In this document: positions 15,927 to 24,635 of the stretch, piece by piece
How the letters are laid out: every line of letters starts with the position of its first letter
Numbering within the stretch: the stretch's first letter is position 1
DNA from: Kribbella sp. NBC_00382
Lineage (GTDB): Bacteria > Actinomycetota > Actinomycetes > Propionibacteriales > Kribbellaceae
Assembly (NCBI RefSeq): GCF_036067295.1
Contig: NZ_CP107954.1
Span: 4,402,001-4,466,000 of the forward strand
Direction: 5' to 3'
DNA length: 64,000 nt
Made by a program: the position numbers and the translations under genes
Notes under the pieces: generated by a model
Database searches by the model: none
What the model saw: the letters and a program-made list of their open reading frames with translations, nothing else
What the model was told of the DNA's origin: nothing

Positions 15927-16625
15927 ATGACCACCGTCGACGTCCACGTCGTACGGGTCTTCACAGACCCCTCTGGCGCCCACGGCAACCCCCTCGCCAT
16001 TGTCGACGGCCGCGAGGTCCCCTCGTCGTTGCGCCAGCCGCTGGCCGCCCAACTCGGCTACAGCGAAACCGTCTTCATCGACGACCCGGCCGACGGCGTC
16101 CTGCAGATCTTCAGCCCGGCAGCCGAGATGCCTTTCGCCGGCCATCCCACCGTCGGTGCCGCCTGGTGGCTCCACTCCCAGGGCTACTCCTGCGACGTCC
16201 TTCGGGTCCCAGCCGGCGAGATCCCGGTAACCCGTACCGACGACCTCACCTCAGTCCAAGCCCACTCCACGTGGGGCAGCACCTTCACCTGGCACCAACT
16301 GGCGTCGGCTGCCGAAGTACTGGCCGCTTCACCGACTGACTACTCCGCCGGCCACACCTATCTGTGGTCCTGGCTGGACGAGCCCGCCGGCACCATCCGC
16401 TCCCGGATGTTCGCCCCCGCCATGGGCATCGAGGAAGACGAAGCCACCGGCTCAGCCGCCACCCAACTAGCCGCCCGCCTAGGCCGCAACCTCCACATCA
16501 CCCAAGGCGCCGGCTCCCACCTCCACACCACCCTCTTGCCAGACGGCTGGACCACAGTCGGCGGCCGAGTAGCCCCCGAACCACCCCGCCAAGCTCGACC
16601 CGGGGCAGGTATGGAAGTTCTTTAG
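15927..16625 (+). CDS. PhzF family isomerase (short form)
   Basis: 232 residues, shorter than the usual 260-300 of PhzF enzymes. Family marks: VRVFTDPSGAHGNPLAIVDG near the N terminus, YSETVFI with the catalytic Glu, FAGHPTVGAAWWL, and EEDEATGSAATQLAARLG in the second half. The family catalyses proton-shift isomerisations in the diaminopimelate-epimerase fold; the substrate here is unknown. The missing length is mostly in the middle (around residues 95-135), so the second half-domain is reduced. It stands alone, with no phenazine or other biosynthetic genes nearby. Confidence 0.85.
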   Translation: MTTVDVHVVRVFTDPSGAHGNPLAIVDGREVPSSLRQPLAAQLGYSETVFIDDPADGVLQIFSPAAEMPFAGHPTVGAAWWLHSQGYSCDVLRVPAGEIPVTRTDDLTSVQAHSTWGSTFTWHQLASAAEVLAASPTDYSAGHTYLWSWLDEPAGTIRSRMFAPAMGIEEDEATGSAATQLAARLGRNLHITQGAGSHLHTTLLPDGWTTVGGRVAPEPPRQARPGAGMEVL

Positions 16626-16741
16626 GCGCGGGCGGCGGCATACCGGTTGAGTAGCTGGTGTCGGGGCGGGGCGGATTCTGGGGAATCGTTGACTGGGGAC
16701 GGTTGGCGGATGGAGCATGGGGGCTCGGCTAGGGAGGTCAG

Positions 16742-17584
16742 ATGGCGGACGTGGTCAGGGCGGCGTTGGTTCAGACGAACTGGACTGGGGACCAGGAGTC
16801 GATGACTAAGGCGCATGAGGATTATGCGCGGCAGGCGGCAGCTGCGGGAGCGAAGGTTATTTGCTTCCAGGAGTTGTTCTACGGGCCTTACTTCTGTCAG
16901 CTGCAGGATCCTAAGTTTTATGAGTATGCGGAGTCGGTGCCCGGGCCAACGACTGAGCGGTTCCAGGCGCTGGCCAAGGAACTTGGCATGGTGATGGTGC
17001 TGCCGATGTACGAGCAGGAGCAGGCGGGGGTGCTCTACAACACCGCGGCCGTGATCGATGCTGATGGCAAGTACCTCGGGAAGTACCGGAAGAACCACAT
17101 TCCGCAGGTGAACGGGTTCTGGGAGAAGTTCTACTTCCGGCCCGGGAATCTGGGCTACCCCGTGTTCGACACGGCGGTCGGGCGGATCGGCGTGTACATC
17201 TGCTACGACCGGCACTTCCCTGAGGGTTGGCGGGCGCTCGGCCTCGCGGGGGCGAAGATCGTGTTCAATCCGTCGGCTACGAGTCGTGGGTTGTCGTCGT
17301 ACCTCTGGAAGCTGGAGCAGCCGGCATCCGCCGTGGCCAACGAGTACTTCATCGGGGCTATCAACCGGGTGGGTGTGGAGTCCGAGTTCGGGGAGAACGA
17401 CTTCTACGGGTCGTCGTACTTCGTGGATCCGGAGGGGAAGTTCGTGGGGGAGGTCGGCCATGATCACGACCCCGAGCTGATCGTCCGGGACCTGGATCTG
17501 AGTCTGCTCGACACGGTGCGGGACCGGTGGCAGTTCTACCGGGATCGCCGGCCGGATGCTTATGGGGATCTGACCAAGCCGTAG
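16742..17584 (+). CDS. Nitrilase-superfamily N-carbamoyl amidohydrolase (beta-ureidopropionase type)
   Basis: 280 residues. The nitrilase catalytic triad is visible: Glu44 (CFQELFYG), Lys117 (GKYRKNHIPQ) and Cys154 (VYICYDRHFPEGW). These strings match N-carbamoyl-beta-alanine / N-carbamoyl-amino-acid amidohydrolases, which release an amino acid, CO2 and NH3 in the last step of reductive pyrimidine or hydantoin breakdown. AGGGAGG precedes ATG 16742. The dihydropyrimidinase gene follows after 17 bp, so the two form an operon and act in sequence in the cytosol, in reverse of gene order. Confidence 0.9.
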   Translation: MADVVRAALVQTNWTGDQESMTKAHEDYARQAAAAGAKVICFQELFYGPYFCQLQDPKFYEYAESVPGPTTERFQALAKELGMVMVLPMYEQEQAGVLYNTAAVIDADGKYLGKYRKNHIPQVNGFWEKFYFRPGNLGYPVFDTAVGRIGVYICYDRHFPEGWRALGLAGAKIVFNPSATSRGLSSYLWKLEQPASAVANEYFIGAINRVGVESEFGENDFYGSSYFVDPEGKFVGEVGHDHDPELIVRDLDLSLLDTVRDRWQFYRDRRPDAYGDLTKP

Positions 17585-17601
17585 CCGAAGGGGACAAGCG
17601 A

Positions 17602-19008
17602 ATGTCGTTGCTGGTCAAGGGTGGGACCGTCATCGGGCCGACGGGTGCCCAGAAGGCTGATGTGCTGGTCGACGGGGAGAAGATCGTCGCGCTCTTCGAC
17701 CCGGAGTACCGCCAAGAGGTCACCGCCGACGAGGTGATCGATGCCAGCGGCAAGTATGTGATCCCGGGCGGGATCGACGCCCACACGCATATGGAGATGC
17801 CGTTCGGCGGTACGTCGGCCAGCGACACCTTCGACACCGGGACACGGGCCGCCGCGTTCGGTGGTACGACGACCATCATCGACTTCGCGATCCAGAAGAC
17901 CGGTGAGGTGGTGCAGGACGGGCTGGACGCCTGGCACACCAAGGCCGACGGCAACTGTCACATCGACTACGCCTTCCACATGATCCTGGGTGGCGTCGAC
18001 GAGGACGCGCTCAAGGCGATGGACCAGCTGGTCGCGAGCGAGGGCATCACCAGCTTCAAGCTGTTCATGGCCTACCCGGGAGTCTTCTACTCCGACGACG
18101 GCCAGATCCTCCGGGCGATGCAGCGCGCCCGCGAGAACGGCGCGATGATCATGATGCACGCCGAGAACGGCATCGCGATCGACGTACTCGTCCAGCAGGC
18201 TCTGCAAAGAGGCGAGACCGACCCGATCTACCACGGCATCACCCGCCCGGAGGCGCTGGAGGCCGAGGCGACCAGCCGCGCGATCTCACTCGCCTCCGTG
18301 GCGAAGGACTGCCCGCTCTACATCGTTCACCTCTCCGCCAGCAAGGCGCTCGAGGCAGTTGCCGCAGCACGCAACGACGGGCGCAACGTCTTCGCGGAGA
18401 CCTGCCCGCAGTACCTGTACCTGACCCTCGAAGACCAATTGGGCGCGCCCGGTTTCGAGGGCGCCAAATGGGTCTGCTCCACGCCGCTGCGGAGCAAGCA
18501 CGAGCACCATGCCCGGGACCTGTGGAAAGGCCTCAAGACCAACGACCTCGCTGTCGTGTCGACCGACCACTGCCCGTTCTGCTTCAAGGACCAGAAGGAG
18601 CTGGGGATCGGTGACTTCTCCAAGATCCCGAACGGTATCGGCGGCGTCGAGCACCGCGTCGACCTCGTCTACCAAGGCGTCGTGGACGGCCAGCTCAGCC
18701 TCGAGCGCTGGGTCGAGACGATCGCGACGACGCCGGCCCGGATGTTCGGGCTGTACCCGCAGAAGGGCATCATCGCGCCCGGCTCGGACGCCGACCTCGT
18801 GATCTACGACCCCAACGGCAGCACCCGGATCGGCGTCGAGACCCACCACATGAACATGGACTACTCGGCGTACGAAGGGGTGGAGATCGCCGGCCGGGTG
18901 GGCACCGTGATCTCGCGCGGCGAGGTGATCGTGGCTGACGGCAACTACCATGGCCGCAAGGGGCGCGGCCGGTACCTGAAGCGCGGCCTCTCGTCGTACC
19001 TGCTCTAA
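17602..19008 (+). CDS. hydA: Dihydropyrimidinase / hydantoinase
   Basis: 468 residues, an amidohydrolase-superfamily TIM barrel with two metals. HxH is in GIDAHTHMEMPFG, the carboxylated bridging lysine in SFKLFMAYPG, a metal His in MMHAENG and one in YIVHLSASKAL, and the metal Asp in VVSTDHCPFC. It opens the ring of dihydrouracil, dihydrothymine or hydantoins to give N-carbamoyl amino acids, which the upstream amidohydrolase can hydrolyse. ATG 17602 with GAAGGGGA ahead is the family start. An F420-type oxidoreductase follows after 11 bp. Confidence 0.94.
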   Translation: MSLLVKGGTVIGPTGAQKADVLVDGEKIVALFDPEYRQEVTADEVIDASGKYVIPGGIDAHTHMEMPFGGTSASDTFDTGTRAAAFGGTTTIIDFAIQKTGEVVQDGLDAWHTKADGNCHIDYAFHMILGGVDEDALKAMDQLVASEGITSFKLFMAYPGVFYSDDGQILRAMQRARENGAMIMMHAENGIAIDVLVQQALQRGETDPIYHGITRPEALEAEATSRAISLASVAKDCPLYIVHLSASKALEAVAAARNDGRNVFAETCPQYLYLTLEDQLGAPGFEGAKWVCSTPLRSKHEHHARDLWKGLKTNDLAVVSTDHCPFCFKDQKELGIGDFSKIPNGIGGVEHRVDLVYQGVVDGQLSLERWVETIATTPARMFGLYPQKGIIAPGSDADLVIYDPNGSTRIGVETHHMNMDYSAYEGVEIAGRVGTVISRGEVIVADGNYHGRKGRGRYLKRGLSSYLL

Positions 19009-19019
19009 GAGGAGAACCC

Positions 19020-20018
19020 GTGGACTTCGGAGTGGTGTTCCAGTGTGATCCGCCCGCGTCCGCGGTGGTGGAGCTCGGGCGCAAGGCCGAGGAGGCCGGG
19101 TTCGACTACGTCTGGACGTTCGACTCGCACCTGCTCTGGCAGGAGCCGTTCGTCATCTACAGCCAGATCCTGGCCGCCACCGAACGCGTCGTCGTCGGCC
19201 CGATGGTGACGAACCCTGGCACCCGCGACTGGACCGTGATCGCGTCGCAGTTCGCCACCCTGAACGAGATGTTCGGCAATCGCACGGTCTGCGGGATCGG
19301 CCGGGGCGACTCGGCGTTGCGCACGCTCGGGTCCAAGCCGGGCACGATCACCGAGCTGAAGCAGTGCGTCGAGGTCGTCCGCGAACTCGCGGAAGGCCGG
19401 ACGGTCGAGTACCGCGGCCAGCAGCTCAAGTTCAGTTGGGTCGAGGACGGCAAGCTCGAGGTCTGGGTCGCGGCGTACGGGCCGAAGGCGCTGCAGGCGA
19501 CCGGCGAGGTCGGCGACGGCTACATCCTCCAGCTCGCCGACCCCGACATCGCCGCCTGGATGATCTCCGCCGTACGCCGCTCCGCCGAGCAAGCCGGCCG
19601 TGATCCCGGCAAGATCACCTTCTGCGTCGCAGCCCCGGCGTACGTCGGAGACGACCTGCAGCACCAACGCGACCAGACCCGCTGGTTCGGTGGAATGGTC
19701 GGGAACCACGTCGCCGACATCGTCGAGCGCTACGGCGCCGATGGTGGCGTGCCGAAGGCATTGACCGACTACATCGCCGGCCGCAAGGGCTACGACTACG
19801 CCGAGCACGGGCGGGCGGGCAACACCCACACCGATTTCGTGCCCGACGAAGTCGTCGACCGCTTCTGCGTCCTCGGCCCGGTCGAGAACCACCTGGCCCG
19901 GCTGGAGGAACTGAAGGCGATCGGTGTCGACCAGTTCGCCCTGTACCTCCAGCACGACGCCAAGGAGGAGACGCTCGATGCCTATGGCAAGAGCGTCATC
20001 CCCGTCGTCAACGGATGA
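19020..20018 (+). CDS. LLM-class F420-dependent oxidoreductase (TIGR03842-like)
   Basis: 332 residues, luciferase-like (beta/alpha)8 barrel: MDFGVVFQCDPPASAVVELG, DYVWTFDSHLLWQEPFVIYS, VVGPMVTNPGTRDWTVIASQ and VCGIGRGDSALRTLG, the F420-binding type pattern. It follows the hydantoinase gene by 11 bp (AGAGGAGAACCC then GTG), so it belongs to the same operon. It may reduce or oxidise a pyrimidine or a related ring in that pathway; this is inferred from context only. The C terminus overlaps the convergent deacetylase gene by 11 bp. Confidence 0.88.
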   Translation: MDFGVVFQCDPPASAVVELGRKAEEAGFDYVWTFDSHLLWQEPFVIYSQILAATERVVVGPMVTNPGTRDWTVIASQFATLNEMFGNRTVCGIGRGDSALRTLGSKPGTITELKQCVEVVRELAEGRTVEYRGQQLKFSWVEDGKLEVWVAAYGPKALQATGEVGDGYILQLADPDIAAWMISAVRRSAEQAGRDPGKITFCVAAPAYVGDDLQHQRDQTRWFGGMVGNHVADIVERYGADGGVPKALTDYIAGRKGYDYAEHGRAGNTHTDFVPDEVVDRFCVLGPVENHLARLEELKAIGVDQFALYLQHDAKEETLDAYGKSVIPVVNG

Positions 20019-21366
20019 TGTTGACCGTCACCGCGGTCGAGCTGGTGTTGCCCGCCGTGTCGGTGGCGATCGCTGTCACCGTGTGCGCGCCGACCGACTT
20101 GGTGGCGCTCCAGTTGTAGTTGTACGGCGACGACGTGTCGGTCTTGAGTGTCGTCGTGCCGTCCTTGAAGACGACCTTCGCCACCCCTGATCCGCCGGTG
20201 TCGGTGGATGTCGCCGCCAGCGGGACCGTCGCACTCCGCCGGTACGTCGAGTTGTTCGCCGGGCTGGTCAGGGTGAGCGCGGGTGCGACCGCGTCGATCC
20301 TGATCTGCTGCGACTTGGCCGTCTCGGCATGGCCGTCGACGTCCGTCGAGTAGTACTTGACCGTCGCCGTCGCGGCGAGTGGGAACGGCCCGGTGTAGGT
20401 GACCGCGGTCGCGCTCGTCACCGGGTTGGTCCCGTCGGTCGTGTACCGCGTGCTCGCGATCGCCGAGCCGTCCGCATCGGTCGCGGTCAACCCCACGGTC
20501 ACCGGGCTGGTCAGGTTCCAACCGGTGGTACAGGTCGCGCCGTTGCAGTTGATGCTGGTGACCGGTGCGCTGGCCGGCGGCGGTCCTCCGCCTCCCATCA
20601 CCTCGCCGACCGTCTTGACGACGGTGCCGGACGCCTCGCGCGCCTTGAGCCAGTCGAGGAAGGCCGTGAAGGTCGTCGGGCTGAACGAGCTGTCGCCGGT
20701 ACAACCGTCCGAACAGATGCCATGGAAGCTGAGCACCACCCAGCCACCGCCATGAGTCTCGGCCTGCGTGACGTACTTCTGCATCGTCGCCAGCGTCGTG
20801 CTGGACTCAGCGGAGTCAGGTCCGCGCAGGGCGAAGGCGTCCACGGGCGGGATCGTCTCGGCGTAGTCACAGTCGCCGCAGTCCGGGCCCCTGATGTCGC
20901 CGACGGTGCGGGCACTGGAGTAGCCGCAGCCTTGGACGACCGACTTGGCTGTGTTGTTGTAGTCGGCCTCGGGATAGGCGAACGAGGCCGGCGCCGGGAA
21001 CCCCTGCGCGATCAGGGCCGACCGGTCGTTGCAGACCTCGGTCGTCGCCGTCGCCCGGCTGACAGTGGTCAGGTTGACGTGGTGCAGGGTGTGCCCGCCG
21101 ATCTCGTTGCCGGCGTCGCCGATGGTGTGGACCTGCGGCCAGGTCATGTAGTACGACGAGGTGCCGACCATCGCCGAATTGATGTAGAAGGTGCCCTTCA
21201 GCCCGCGGGACTGCAGCATCGGCACGGTGGTGACGTGTGAGGCCAGGCCGTCGTCGAAGGTCATCGTGACGATGGTGTTGGTGGCGGCCGCGGCCGGTTG
21301 CCCGGTCGCGATGAGTGATGCGGCCAGCAGGGCGAGCGCCCCGAGCATGGCAAAGCGATGTCGCAT
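20008..21366 (-). CDS. Secreted polysaccharide deacetylase with C-terminal Ig-like/chitobiase-C domains
   Basis: 452 residues. Sec signal (MRHRFAMLGALALLAASLIATGQPAAAA) then a NodB/CE4 domain: IVTMTFDDG carries the catalytic and metal Asp pair, and GGHTLHHVNL carries the metal His pair. After VGEVMGGGGPP comes a chitobiase C-terminal-like domain (STRYTTDGTNP ... KYYSTDVDGHAE) and an Ig-like repeat (LTSPANNSTYRR ... ATDTAGNTSSTAVTV). It probably de-N-acetylates chitin, peptidoglycan or another amino-sugar polymer outside the cell. ATG 21366 has GGGGGGA at good spacing. Confidence 0.92.
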   Translation of the reverse strand: MRHRFAMLGALALLAASLIATGQPAAAATNTIVTMTFDDGLASHVTTVPMLQSRGLKGTFYINSAMVGTSSYYMTWPQVHTIGDAGNEIGGHTLHHVNLTTVSRATATTEVCNDRSALIAQGFPAPASFAYPEADYNNTAKSVVQGCGYSSARTVGDIRGPDCGDCDYAETIPPVDAFALRGPDSAESSTTLATMQKYVTQAETHGGGWVVLSFHGICSDGCTGDSSFSPTTFTAFLDWLKAREASGTVVKTVGEVMGGGGPPPASAPVTSINCNGATCTTGWNLTSPVTVGLTATDADGSAIASTRYTTDGTNPVTSATAVTYTGPFPLAATATVKYYSTDVDGHAETAKSQQIRIDAVAPALTLTSPANNSTYRRSATVPLAATSTDTGGSGVAKVVFKDGTTTLKTDTSSPYNYNWSATKSVGAHTVTAIATDTAGNTSSTAVTVNIIR

Positions 21367-21403
21367 GGAAAATCCCCCCATTGCTCCCCGGTCCCCACTT
21401 CTG

Positions 21404-21481
21404 CCCCCAGGGGGACCCCCACGCGTCAGAGTACGGCCGCGTGGGGATGCCGACCAGAGCCCGCGGGGGATTGCCCCGCGG
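21404..21481. terminator. Cluster of stem-loops downstream of the FAD oxidoreductase
   Basis: Two clear hairpins in the 120-bp gap: CCCCACGCG (21417-21425) with CGCGTGGGG (21438-21446), and CCGCGGGG (21461-21468) with CCCCGCGG (21474-21481). The second begins 5 bp after the FAD-oxidoreductase stop on the minus strand, where a transcript end is expected. No U run, so rho-independent action is uncertain. Confidence 0.45.
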
Positions 21482-21486
21482 ATTCA

Positions 21487-22842
21487 CTATGCGGGGCCGT
21501 AGGGGAACAGCGTGTCCGGGTCGTAGCTGGCCCGTACCTCCGCCAGCCGGGCGAAAGTTGCCGCGGGCCATGAGGCCTCGTAGGAGCCGGGCACGGTCAG
21601 GCCGCCCGCGTAGTTGATGGTGGTCTCGTCGGCCGTCCAAGGACCGAGCGCGGAGAGGATCCCGTCGGCCGCCGTCGGCAGGACCGTTGCGAACAGACTC
21701 GGGTCGGGGACTCCAGCCATGAAGAACGTATACGCGCCGCCCCGGCCGCCGACCGCACTGCCTTCCGGTACGTCGCGGTGGGTCGCCCCACCGAGATGAC
21801 GGATCTCGATCGCGATAAACGGAACTTGCTGGTCCGGCCCCGCGACCTCGAGGAACGTCTTGGCGAACTCCGCGTCGAGCTCGCTCAGCAGCAGGCCGCG
21901 ATCCCACGACGGACTCGGGTCGGTCGGGTCGTTGTGGATCGTCGCCAGCGCCGTGGTCGGCATCTCGGCGACCGCGTCGATGATGGTCGGGCCGAGGTCC
22001 CGGATCGGCTGGAAGAGCCGCTCGCCCTCGGCCGCGTCGCCGACGAAGGCGAACCGCACGCTGATCACGGTCTTGCCGCGCAACGGCTCCGGGATGAACT
22101 CCAGCGGGGGCAGCCGCAGGATGGCGAACGACGTGGTCGCCGTCTCGGGCAGCGTCTTGGTCCACTCGATCCAGGCCGGGATCGCGCTCGCGATCTGCGG
22201 GGCGTCGAAGAACACCGAGCCGCCGTAGATGGTGGACAGCTCGACGAGCTCGAAGTCCATCGAGGTGACGATGCCGAAGCCGCCCTTGCCGCCGCGGAGC
22301 GCCCAGAACAGGTCCGGGTTCTCGGTCGCGCTGGCGGTGACGACCTCGCCTGACGCGATGGCGACGCGGAAGGCACGGGCATAGTCGGAGGAGAATCCGT
22401 ACGTCCGGGAGAGCGGGCCGAGGCCGCCGCCCAGCGTGTAGCCGATGCAGCCGACGTTGGCCGAGGCACCAGCCACAGGGGTGAGCCCGTGCTCGCCCGC
22501 GGCCTCGATCACGTCGGCCCAGCGGCTGCCCGCGTTGATGTGCGCGATCCGGGTCTTGGGATCGACGGTCACGCCGGTGAGTCGCGAGGTGGTGGCGAGG
22601 ATGCCGTCGGTGACGGGGACGGCGGAGCCGTGGCCGGTGGCGAGCACGCGTACCGGCGTACCGGCTGCTGCTGCGATGCGGACGAGGGCTGCGGCGTCCT
22701 CCTCCGAGGTGAGGCCGACGGCGACCTCGGGAGTGTGCTGGGTGCTGAGGACCCAGGCCGCGACCTCCTCGGCGAAGTCGTCGTCGGCCGGGCCCAGGAC
22801 GGGGCCGGTGATGGAGTCGCGGAGCTGATCGATCAGGGTCAT
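21487..22842 (-). CDS. FAD-binding oxidoreductase, BBE (berberine-bridge) type
   Basis: 451 residues. The PCMH/VAO-type FAD domain is recognised from VLATGHGSAVPVTDGIL (His is the usual site of 8-alpha FAD linkage in this class), GASANVGCIGYTLGGGLGPL and RGGKGGFGIVTSMDFELV. The C-terminal BBE segment ends SYDPDTLFPYGPA. Family members oxidise alcohols or oligosaccharide C1 hydroxyls with O2. No signal peptide is visible. It follows a sugar ABC permease by 22 bp on the same strand, so it is probably the last gene of that operon. Confidence 0.9.
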   Translation of the reverse strand: MTLIDQLRDSITGPVLGPADDDFAEEVAAWVLSTQHTPEVAVGLTSEEDAAALVRIAAAAGTPVRVLATGHGSAVPVTDGILATTSRLTGVTVDPKTRIAHINAGSRWADVIEAAGEHGLTPVAGASANVGCIGYTLGGGLGPLSRTYGFSSDYARAFRVAIASGEVVTASATENPDLFWALRGGKGGFGIVTSMDFELVELSTIYGGSVFFDAPQIASAIPAWIEWTKTLPETATTSFAILRLPPLEFIPEPLRGKTVISVRFAFVGDAAEGERLFQPIRDLGPTIIDAVAEMPTTALATIHNDPTDPSPSWDRGLLLSELDAEFAKTFLEVAGPDQQVPFIAIEIRHLGGATHRDVPEGSAVGGRGGAYTFFMAGVPDPSLFATVLPTAADGILSALGPWTADETTINYAGGLTVPGSYEASWPAATFARLAEVRASYDPDTLFPYGPA

Positions 22843-22864
22843 GATGCCTCTCTTGTGCAGGGGG

Positions 22865-23713
22865 TTACTCGCTGATTCCGGAGCGCTCGACGCCTTCGAC
22901 GATCCAGCGCTGCAGGAAGACGAACATCACCACCAGCGGCAGGATCGCGACACTGGCCGCGACGAACAGCTGGGGCAGATCAATGGTCTGGGCGGTGAGG
23001 AAGGTGGACAGCGCGAGCTGCACGGTCCACGCGGACTGGTCCGGCGCGATCACCAGCGGCCAGAGGAAGGCATTCCACGAACCGATGAATGTGATCGTGG
23101 CAATGGCGGCGATGAAGCCCTTCGAGTTCGGTACGACGATCCGCCAGAACGTGCCCCAGTACGCCGTACCGTCCAGCGCCGCGGCCTCTTCGAGCTCGCG
23201 CGGGAAGTTGAGGAAGTACTGCCGGAACAGGAAGGTCGCGAACGCCTGGAACAACCCCGGGATGATCAGGCCGCGCAGAGTGCTCACCCAGCCGAGCGAC
23301 GAGACGAGCACGAAGCTCGGGACGAACGTCACCGCGGCCGGGATGAGCAGGGTCGCCACGATGAAGTAGAAGACCGCATTGGCGTAGCGGAAGGGGATCC
23401 GGGCCAGGCCGTAGCCCGCGAGGCCGGAGATGACCAGGACGCCGACCGTCTGGACGACCGCGATCACGAGCGAGTTGACCAGCGACCTGAGCATCGGCAC
23501 CGCTGGGTTGTTGAACAGATCGGCGAGGTTGCTCCAGTGCAGCGTCGACGGGAACAGCTTCCAGTCCGGGGACGTGATGTCCTGTTCGGTCGACAATCCG
23601 TTGCGGATCAGGAGATAGAAGGGCAGCAGGAAGAGGACAGCCCCGATCGCCAGGACGACGTACCGGAGAACGCTGCCGGTCTTGTCGGCGCGCGATCGCT
23701 GGATCACCGCCAT
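22865..23713 (-). CDS. Carbohydrate ABC transporter permease (CUT1, MalG type)
   Basis: 282 residues, about six membrane segments. The EAA loop that contacts the ATPase reads EEAAALDGTAYWGTFWRIVVPNSKG, typical for the MalG-like subunit. It works in the membrane as the heterodimer partner of the upstream MalF-like permease. Its ATG is 1 bp after the MalF stop on the minus strand. The ABC ATPase is not encoded nearby, so a shared MsiK/UgpC-type ATPase encoded elsewhere is expected for this CUT1 system. Confidence 0.93.
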   Translation of the reverse strand: MAVIQRSRADKTGSVLRYVVLAIGAVLFLLPFYLLIRNGLSTEQDITSPDWKLFPSTLHWSNLADLFNNPAVPMLRSLVNSLVIAVVQTVGVLVISGLAGYGLARIPFRYANAVFYFIVATLLIPAAVTFVPSFVLVSSLGWVSTLRGLIIPGLFQAFATFLFRQYFLNFPRELEEAAALDGTAYWGTFWRIVVPNSKGFIAAIATITFIGSWNAFLWPLVIAPDQSAWTVQLALSTFLTAQTIDLPQLFVAASVAILPLVVMFVFLQRWIVEGVERSGISE

Positions 23714-23714
23714 C

Positions 23715-24635
23715 TCAGTCCTCCCTCCGGCCGAGTCCGAGGAAGCGTCCTTGGCCGAGTGCGACCAGGGCGATCAGCAGCGTGAGGATGACGGCTCCGG
23801 CGCTGCCGTGGCCGAAGTCCTGGCCTTGGCCGAGCGCTGCGTAGTACAGGTAGACGAGGGGCGGACGGGCGTACGGCGGATACTGGCCGGAGCTGGAGAG
23901 CAGGTTGTAGAACTCGTCGAAGGCCTGGAACGCGTTGATCAGAAGGAGAAGCAGTACTGCGGTCGAGGTGGCGCGTAGTTGGGGGAGGGTGAGGAAGCGC
24001 AGCACCTTCCAGCCGGTCGCGCCGTCGATCGCGGCGGCCTCGTAGAGCGATGGCGAAATCCGTTGCAGCCCGGCGAGGAACAGGATCATGTAGAAGCCGG
24101 CCTGCAACCACATGCGGGCGGTGACGATCACCAGCCAGTACCAGGGTGGTTGCGTGACGGAGAGCCAGGGGATCGGGTCGATGCCGAACCAGCCGAGCAC
24201 GGTGTTCATCAGGCCGAAGCGGACGCCGGAGAAGATCGAGAGCTTCCAGATCAGTGACGCGACGACGTATGAGCAGGCTGTTGGGAGGAAGAAGACCGAG
24301 CGGAAGAAGGTCTTGGCGAACCGGGCGCGGTTGACCAGCAGGGCCAGGCCGAGGGACGCGACGAAGGTGGTTGGCACGATGAAGAGCGCGAAGACGACGA
24401 AGGTGAGCAGGCTGGACCGGAAGGCGGAGTCCTTCAGCATGTCCAGGTAGTTGCCCAGGCCAACGAACTCCGTCGGCGTGACGGTGTTGTGCGCGTTGAA
24501 GAAGCTCAGCCAGATCGACCACAGGATGGGGACGTAGACGAAGACGATCAGCCCCAGCACGAAGGGGCCGACGAAGATGGCGAACCAGAGATTGCGGTCG
24601 TACCTTCCGCGCAGTCTGGCCTGGATTGTCGACAT
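23715..24635 (-). CDS. Carbohydrate ABC transporter permease (CUT1, MalF type)
   Basis: 306 residues, about six membrane segments starting at LWFAIFVGPFVLGLIVFVYVP. The EAA loop reads YEAAAIDGATGWKVLRFLTLPQL. ATG 24635 (MSTIQARLRG) shares its A with the TGA stop of the solute-binding protein gene, giving tight translational coupling. Subunit of the same sugar importer as its neighbours; the sugar is not known. Confidence 0.93.
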   Translation of the reverse strand: MSTIQARLRGRYDRNLWFAIFVGPFVLGLIVFVYVPILWSIWLSFFNAHNTVTPTEFVGLGNYLDMLKDSAFRSSLLTFVVFALFIVPTTFVASLGLALLVNRARFAKTFFRSVFFLPTACSYVVASLIWKLSIFSGVRFGLMNTVLGWFGIDPIPWLSVTQPPWYWLVIVTARMWLQAGFYMILFLAGLQRISPSLYEAAAIDGATGWKVLRFLTLPQLRATSTAVLLLLLINAFQAFDEFYNLLSSSGQYPPYARPPLVYLYYAALGQGQDFGHGSAGAVILTLLIALVALGQGRFLGLGRRED

